The position numbers were made by a program, and so were the translations under genes. Positions 54,654 through 63,700 of a stretch of 64,000 nt of DNA are shown piece after piece. This DNA comes from Pampus argenteus (lineage: Eukaryota > Chordata > Actinopteri > Scombriformes > Stromateidae). The notes under the pieces are model-generated. The model was given only the letters and a program-made list of their open reading frames with translations, did no database searches and had not been told where the DNA came from. The stretch is taken from NCBI GenBank assembly GCA_036937835.1, contig CM072864.1:583501-647500 (forward strand), written 5' to 3'. The first letter of the stretch is position 1, and each line of letters starts with the position of its first letter.

Positions 54654-57600
54654 CTGCAGCAAAACATGAAGGACAGTACGTCAGCAAAAATCAGCATCAG
54701 GAAAAAGTCTTTTTAATGTTATGTTTCCTGTATCCACACAAAACTAAATGGGAAAATACAATAAAAAAATGGTCATGAAAAAGAACAAAATCAAGAGTCT
54801 GTCAGGAAACAATCTTCTGACTACAAAACCAGAGCAGCATCCAAAACAAAAGTTCATTATTACGACAAAAGATCCAAAATTAGGAGAAAACAGTTATTAC
54901 AACATATTCTGTGACCCATCACTGTTGATGTTTTAGAGGCAGCAGCTCAAAGTAAAGTTTTAACCTGTGTGTGTGTGTGTGTGTGTGAGAGTTAATACCT
55001 GCTCCTTTAGCTCATTCAGTTGAGTGGTCAGGGTTGTCACCACCTTCATGGTTGATGCCAGTTTGTCCTGTAACATCCTCATTTCGTTTTGCTCCCCGTC
55101 ACCATCGGTTACCACCAGAGACATTGCCTGCATGCGTGGAAACCAGTCCAGGTTGTTGTTCTAAAACAGAAAGGAAAATCTGTGGAAGCACCTGGAGCTT
55201 GGATGCATGTCCGTCAGGGGTCATGCCTATGTATCCTATGTTTCCAGGGTCCTATGTTCCCAGTGTCCTATGTTCCCAGTGTCCTATGTTCCCAGTGTCC
55301 TATGTTCCCAGGGTCCTATGTTCCCAGTGTCCTATGTTCCCAGGGTCCTATGTTTCCAGGGTCCTATGTTCCCAGTGTCCTATGTTCCCAGGGTCCTATG
55401 TTCCCAGTGTCCTATGTTCCCAGGGTCCTATGTTCCCAGTGCCCTATGTTCCCAGTGTCCTATGTTCCCAGGGTCCTATGTTCCCAGTGCCCTATGTTCC
55501 CAGTGTCCTATGTTCCCAGTGTCCTATGTTCGTCCTATGTTCACAGTGCCCTATGTTCCCAGTGTCCTATGTTCGTAGTGTCCTATGTTCGTAGTGTCCT
55601 ATGTTCCCAGGGTCCTATGTTCCCAGGGTCTTATGTTCCCAGTGTCCTATGTTCGTAGTGTCCTATGTTCGTAGTGTCCTATGTTCCCAGGGTCTTATGT
55701 TCCCAGGGTCCTATGTTCCCAGTGTCCTATGTTCCCAGGGTCCTATGTTCCCAGTGTCCTATGTTCCCAGTGTCCTATGTTCCCAGTGTCCTATGTTCCC
55801 AGGGTCTTATGTTCCCAGTGTCCTATGTTCGTCCTATGTCCTATGTTCGCAGTGTCCTATGTTCCCAGGGTCCTATGTTCCCAGTGTCCTATGTTTGTAG
55901 TGTCCTATGTTTGTAGTGTCCTATGTTCCCAGGGTCTTATGTTCCCAGGGTCCTATGTTTCCAGGGTCCTATGTTCCCAGTGTCCTATGTTCCCAGGGTC
56001 CTATGTTCCCAGGGTCCTATGTTCCCAGTGTCCTATGTTCCCAGGGTCCTATGTTCCCAGTGTCCTATGTTCCCAGTGTCCTATGTTCGTAGTGTCCTAT
56101 GTTCGTAGTGTCCTATGTTCCCAGGGTCTTATGTTCCCAGGGTCCTATGTTCCCAGTGTCCTATGTTCCCAGGGTCCTATGTTCCCAGTGTCCTATGTTC
56201 CCAGTGTCCTATGTTCCCAGTGTCCTATGTTCCCAGGGTCTTATGTTCCCAGTGTCCTATGTTCGTCCTATGTCCTATGTTCGCAGTGTCCTATGTTCCC
56301 AGGGTCCTATGTTCCCAGTGTCCTATGTTTGTAGTGTCCTATGTTCCCAGGGTCTTATGTTCCCAGGGTCCTATGTTCCCAGGGTCCTATGTTCCCAGGG
56401 TCCTATGTTCCCAGGGTCCTATGTTCCCAGGGTCCTATGTTCCCAGTGTCCTATGTTCGTAGTGTCCTATGTTCGTAGTGTCCTATGTTCCCAGGGTCCT
56501 ATGTTCCCAGGGTCCTATGTTCCCAGTGTCCTATGTTCGTAGTGTCCTATGTTCCCAGGGTCCTATGTTCCCAGGGTCCTATGTTCCCAGGGTCCTATGT
56601 TCCCAGTGTCCTATGTTCGTAGTGTCCTATGTTCGTAGTGTCCTATGTTCCCAGGGTCCTATGTTCCCAGGGTCCTATGTTCCCAGTGTCCTATGTTCCC
56701 AGGGTATTATGTTCCCAGGGTCCTATGTTCCCAGGGTCTTTGATCGTTGGTCGTTGATTGGAACAAGGCTTCAAAACACCTATATAAACATAACCTAACG
56801 CTAACCCATAGGACCCTGGAAACATAAGACCCTAGGAACATAGAACCCTGGGAACACAGAACCCTGGGAACACAGAACCCTGGGAACACAGAACCCTGGG
56901 AACACAGAACCCTGGGAACACAGGGAACATAGAACCCTGGGAACACAGAACCCTTAAGAACATAGAACCTTTCATGTGATGTTTTACCTTGATCATGTGA
57001 GCCACATAGCTCTCAGGTCCCGTGTAGTCCGTTTTGTTTTTCTCGCGCACCAGAACGATGAAGTACAGGTAGTTCCAGATGTTATGCTCCTGTTTGATGT
57101 GCTCCTCAAATGATACCGTCTTATTGTCAAACTTGTCTCTCTCCAGACCTGCAACAACACAGAAAGCAGACAGTGTGTTGTTATTACGGCAGTTAGAGAA
57201 TGAACTAACTCATTAATGTGTTATTCATTTCTACCCACCACATATAAAACATGTTGTCTTTAGGACCTCCTCCTTCTTTTGTTTCTCGCTCCTCAGGTCA
57301 GCAAACGTATCGATGATGACACCGAAGATCAGGTTCAGGACAATGATGATGACGATGAAGTAGAATAATAAGTCGTACACCACCCGGGCAGGAAACAAAG
57401 GCTCCTACACACACACACACACACATAAACACACGCAACTAACTCAAAACATCTCTGCTAAAATGTTAAAATTTCAGGTTTTAGGCAAAAAAAAGTGTTT
57501 TTTACGTTCTTGGATGGTTTGCGGAGAACGTCACCGACTCCTCCTCCATTCCTCAGTCCGTGGTTCAACACCGTCACAATGCACATCAACAGAGTGTCAC

Positions 57601-60600
57601 ACGCACGCTCAGAGTCGGACTCCTCTGGAAACACACACACCGTGTGTTGTACACAACAGGCGTGTCATCAGTAAAAACACTCGTAAAACTCCATTATGGT
57701 CAGACTGTCAGAGTTCTAACAAGAACCCGGAGAACTTAGAACATCACCATTTACTTTTATAGTTTTTATTCTCATAGAGTAGCTGCTGATCCATTCAGTG
57801 TCTGTATTCATGCACATATTAAACCAGATTCAGTTTCTGCCTTTGGCTTAGTGTTCTGGTTAGTTGTTAAATATTTTTCTTTTATGTCATCTGCTAACGG
57901 ATTTTTATGCAAACTCTATTTATTTATTACTCTATTTTTTTTAATCCAATGTTATGCATTTATTTTTCATGCTAATATTTCTCTTGTTTTTTAGAAAACC
58001 AGATAAATTAAAAAGGCTAATTTTCAAGATAACGAGATAATTAATCACAAGGTTTATCATGGGTGGAGCTATTTCGTTCATTGCTGTCTTCTCCTCTACA
58101 TGTCTGATATCTTCAGGTGATCACATCTGTCTTATGTTGGTTTCTATTCCATCTCTCCACTCTACTTTCTTTCTCATTAACTTTAACAAAATGAAAATAC
58201 TTGAAAGGTTTTGTTATCAGGAGTTCATCAACCTGCTAATCGGCTGTAGCACAGATGCCATTATTATTGGTGCTGTTAATAATAATCTGAACACCATCTG
58301 TGCACGCTGGCATGGCGCCGCTGATCTCTGATAAACATTAGAAGTAAGGAGATGAAAAGTTTTCTTGTGCATTTTAAAAAATAATTTAAAAAAGGCCATT
58401 CTGGGCTTCTGTAGATTTTAGATTTAACTTTTTTATTTTTTATGCTAACGTTACTTTTTATTTTTTTAATATGCCGTACAGATTGACCTCTTCCAGAAAG
58501 TTGCTTTATTTTTCAATACTGAAAATGTCAGTATATTAGCTGTTGGGACTACGTGGTTTTCTCTGTGTGTGCAGGACAGCATCTATATAGATGAATCTGT
58601 AATGTTACACTGATCCCACTGAGAACTGTCAACTCTCTCTCAGCCACCAGCTCCTCACAAGCTAACTAACAACAACTACAAATACTAATAAATAATCGTC
58701 TTACCTTCGTCTTCAGTGACAGTGATGCTGCTGGTCTCTGCAGTGCAGCTGACGCCGTCTGAAGAGCACGACTTGAGGAAATCCTGAGAGGCTTCACTCC
58801 GCTGAGGAGCTGAGAAACAAACACACACTATGTCACTGACAGACTGGGAGCTGACCAGTATACACAACATCTGCACCAAATCAAGGCCAACTGGTCTAAA
58901 TTAGGATCTCCTTTACAGAATGGCTTCTAGTAGTGAACAGAGGTTAAGGTTTTAAGGTTTTAGTCCCTAAATTTCCTGAATTTGAGCAAAGCACAATTTA
59001 AAACCTAAAACCTAAAACCATAATATTTATATTTCAGCCCATCGGTCGTACACATATTAATATAAAAATCTCATTTTAAATAATGATGACACTATTTCCT
59101 AGATTATTTATTGAGTCTGTTTTAATCTTTGGTTTCATAGTTAAGGTATGGAATAGGGATGCGATGATTAGTCAATTACCTGATTAATTGATCTGAACTG
59201 TTGTGATAATCGAATTAAATAATTGTTTGGGTCATTTTCCAAGCAAAATCCAAACATTTCCTCATTGTAGCATCTGACTGTGAGGATTTTCAGCTATTCT
59301 TGTTCTCATGAGATAGAACCAAAACTATTGATTAGAAGGTGGTTGAAGGTGAAAAGTTACCGGCAGCAATCTGGGGCAGCGGGTCGACCTCCATGATGAA
59401 GTCTTCCTTCAGGCAGAGGAAGCCGACGATGGAGAAGAGGTAGACGAGGATGAGAGCGAGCAGCGCCGTCAGCAAGATGGAGCGACCGTTACGAGTCACG
59501 CTCTTTATCACATTGAATAGCGTCTCCTCCCGGTAGATCAGATCAAACAGCTGGAGACACACGGGCAGGTAAATACACAGAATACAGAGCGTTTATCTGT
59601 TCCAAATAAGACAGTCAGTGTTGTTTACCAGGATGCTGTAGAAGAGCTCGTGGACGAACAGGCCCAGTGTCGAGGTCAGGACGTATGCCAGGTGGTAGAG
59701 GAACTCCACATCCATCACCATGGCTTTGTATCCCATAATAAACGTCCCGTTGTTCCCCACAAAACTCACTACAAAGACCACCTTATTGATCAGCTGCAAA
59801 TACAGAACATCATGTTATCATTATGGTACAAGTGGAGATACGTTGTGATCAGTTTGTGGCTACATCGAACACTAAGTTAAGACACAAAACTGAGAATGAA
59901 ATAAACAAAACAATAGATGATGGATCTATTGAGGTCAATAAACGTGTTTCCCACACCCAGGTGGTAGGTGGGTAATGTAGTTTTCTTACATTGAGGGAGC
60001 CCAACAGTATAAGAGTGTTTCCAATGCCCAGGTGGTAGATGGATCTGAGAATCAGAGCCAGAGTCAGCGGCTGGAGGCCGTAACGCTTAGACAACAACCC
60101 CAACACAGAGAGACCCATCAGGATCCAGAACAACATCAACAACAGAGCGTCATCTATTGCTCCTACAGAAAGAGAGAGGAGGAGGAGGGGGGGGGGGGGA
60201 GGAGAAGGAGGAGAGGAGGAGGAGGAGAGGAGAGGAGAGGAGAGGAGAGGAGAGGAGAGGATAGGATAGGATAGGATAGGATAGGATAGGAGAGGAGAGG
60301 AGAGGAGGGGGGGGGAGGAGAGGAGAGGAGAGGAGAGGAGAGGAGAGGAGAGGAGAGGAGAGGAGAGGAGAGGAGAGGAGAGGAGAGGAGGGGAGGGGGG
60401 GGAGGAGGGGGAGGAGGAGAGGAGAGGAGAGGAGAGGAGAGGAGAGGAGAGGAGAGGAGAGGAGAGGAGAGGAGAGGAGAGGAGAGGAGAGGAGAGATAA
60501 GATAACATTAAAATATTTTTGTTCATCTTCATCTCTCTGTGCCTGATAAATGCCAAGTTGTATCAGTAGTACTAGTACTACTGATACTAGTAGTACTACT

Positions 60601-60759
60601 GATACTAGTAGTACTAGTAGTACTTGCAGTAGTACCTTGTCCTGAGTCATATGGGTAGAAGAAGGCGATGATGAGGTTGACGAAGACGGCAAGGTTAAAG
60701 GAGATGGTTCCCCAAAGAGTCATCCTCCTGGAGAACCAGTACAACACAGGCATACCTGC

Positions 60760-60796
<37 letters not shown>

Positions 60797-63700
60797 AAAT
60801 GTACAGGTCTACTACTGAGTCAGCAGTCTGCTGTTACTCACACTGTTACTAATAAATATAAATATATGTGTGTGTTTTCTCACTCCTCAGCTTCTTCTGC
60901 CACTCCATCTCTCCATGCAGGAAGGAGGTTTGCTCGAAGAAATGCGTGACCTTTGACCCCTGCTCATCCTGCTCGGTGGTGTTGAAGACGCGGGACTTGG
61001 ACTCCTCGGTCAGGAACTCGCAGATGGGGTGAAGGGGAAAAACGATCTGCTCCATGCTGCGGTCCTCCCGCACGATCTGCAGACACACAGAGAGACAGAT
61101 TATTATATATGACATCATTAGATTATTAATACTGAAGCATCAGTGTTCCTGTTGTAGCTGCTGGAGGTCGAGCTAGTACACGTATTAGTCAAGTATGAGT
61201 GCAGTACTAAATCTGTGCAGTACTCTTTCAATTATCACAGGGCAACTATTGCATAGTATTCGCAGTAGTGATACCTCTATCTGTGAAGTCAGCTGTTCAT
61301 AGTAATCCAGTGGGTCCTGCTCCACCACAGCAGCTGGAACCGAGGACTTTAACATCTGGGACAGAGGGCGGTTGTTCAGGTTCAACTGCAGGCAGAAAAA
61401 CACAAACACTGTAAGACTACTGCAGTACAACAGGAGTATACACAGCAAATCACAGGAGTACCAGCTGATTACTGAGAAGAGATTTAAAAAAGGATATAAG
61501 GCAATAAGGCCAGCAGCCTGTGTGTAGGTTTACCATCGAGGAGATGCCATCATCTCCCTCTTTACTTTTCTTTGGAGGTTTCAGGAGGTTCTGCAGGATC
61601 TTGTTGTGTCTGGCCAGCTGGAAACAAACACCATGGACTTTATTTACAACACCAAAATAATATTTTAATAAGTGATACAATAAACAGGAAGAGACTGTGA
61701 TCTCCTGTCAGCCAATGGGGAGCTTGTGTTTTGTTACCTGCTGAGCCAGGATGTAGATGTTATGTCCCACCTCACGGGGAGAAACCTCCACTCCCTCACA
61801 CTCACTCTCCTGGTGGTAGGCCTTCTTAATCACCTCCATCTACTCACACACACAGTTATATCATACAGTATATTAACACAATATAAAACTGGGTCAAACA
61901 TCCTTCGGTCGTATCGTTATGATAGCAGCGCAAGGCTGCTGTCCAGGGACGGGGCGGCATGTGAGAGCCCAATGGCAGCGATATAACATAACGAAGGATG
62001 TAGGGTTACTGTCCTCGCTGAGCTCAGGTAGCCCTATGTGTCTTGATTGTTTTGTTGCGGCTGAACTTTTAATAGACTTCACTGCAAGGTTAAGCTTCCT
62101 TTCAATGATATTTCAACATTTTTTCATTTCCACTTTTTTCATGCACAGGGTGAAAATGTGAATAACCACAGGTGGATGTGGTGTGTGAACACACCTATTG
62201 ACACAATGAGAGAGACAAATACTGTGGACATAATGAGTTGGTTTCCATGACAACTGAACTAGGTGTATACTTGAGTTATTGTGAGTTCAACAGAAAATGG
62301 TTAATCAGAGTTTGCTCGTTAACAGAGAGGACAATGATAAAGAGAAAATACTATAAAAGAAAGAAAAGGATAAAAGGAAGACGCTCTGACCAGCTCTCGA
62401 GGTCGCAGGTTGAACAGGATTCTCTCCGCGTTCTCGCTGTCATGACGACTCTCCATCAGTGCCAACAGCAGCTTGGAGGCGTTGTCCTGGCAACCAGGAA
62501 GACAACAGCAGCAGTCAAACAGCCGTTCTGACCCCAACATGTAGACAAGCTGTATGTCAGACTGTGTCACAGGTGTGCACATGGACAGGTATACCAACAC
62601 ACCTTCAGCTGTAGCACCATCTCTATCTGGTACCGACACAACGGGCTGATGTCATTCAGGATCAGAGCCGTGATGATGTCAATGCCGTTGGACTCATGGG
62701 TCACGATGCAGGTCTGGAACAAACACAGGAGGAGGATTAGTTAGTGCAGTAATTATCCAACAGGAGGCTCGTACCTGTTTGCTTAGTCAAATCCAGGTGG
62801 TGACTTTTGTTTGGCGAGGCAGTGTATTTATGTGGTTTAAATCCAAACAGAGACTTCAGTATTCCCGGTTGTATTTCTGTGTGGATTACCTGGTTCTCCT
62901 GGCAGGGGCCCTGGCAGTACTCGGTAAGGGTCTCCAGTGTCTGTGTAATCAAGTGGACGTTTGATTCGTTGATGTAGAGGCCCAGCAGGCCCAGGCCTCC
63001 GGTGGTGCTTCCACACATGATATCCAGGAACTGAAGAGTCTCACACACCAGGTTGTAGTTGGTCTTATTGTTCTGGCAGCGCAGGAAGTTCTAGGAACAA
63101 AGACGTACATTACAGCTGCAGCTTCTCTAGTGGACACCTCTTATAATCGAGATAGAAGTAGATGTTATCATAATGTATGTTTGGTGGCTACTTTGAAGAA
63201 GATGAGTAATATGCAATCCTCAGAAATGACAGGTGATCTGCTCCCTCCATTAGAGTTGTTGGAAGAGAAAACTGGTGACATAACTTCTACAGGAGGAGGC
63301 GCATTGGATTTATACACTGAACACAACCGTCAGTCATTGTGTTTGTTAATTAGCCTCAAGATCAGTCGTTGGTTGATCAGTCAATCAGTCAAATTAAAAA
63401 GTTGATCAGTCAATTTACATTAACCACCAGAAGGTTATTTCTTACATACATTAAATATATTACAGTGAAAATGTTACACAACAAACAATCATTTGTAAAA
63501 ACAAAACTATTTTAGTTAGAACTAACCTGGAGGTCGTGGTTGTGGTTCTCACAGAGCAGCTGTAGGAACCTCAGGATCGGCTTCATGATGGTAACAGCTG
63601 GTCCCATCTCCGTCTCCACCTCCCTCTGCTCCACTACATGCTGAGCTGGCATGGAGGAGGCGCCAGCCAGCGGGGCGATGGACTGACCGGGGACCAGAAG

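Larger units (their letters stand above)
55161..56987 (-). other. itpr3: itpr3 intron before the coiled-coil exon (1.8 kb)
   Basis: Almost wholly made of the two oppositely oriented minisatellite arrays described separately. Confidence 0.9.

Noticed and set aside
55225..56745. CRISPR-like or centromeric satellite
   Set aside because: Contiguous 16-bp units without spacers, confined to one intron of itpr3; a minisatellite explains it.
55034..56798. Repeated S-Y-V-P-x-V-L-C-S-Q frames that look like a repeat protein
   Set aside because: They are products of the 16-bp minisatellite on the strand opposite to itpr3; 16-bp units shift through all frames.
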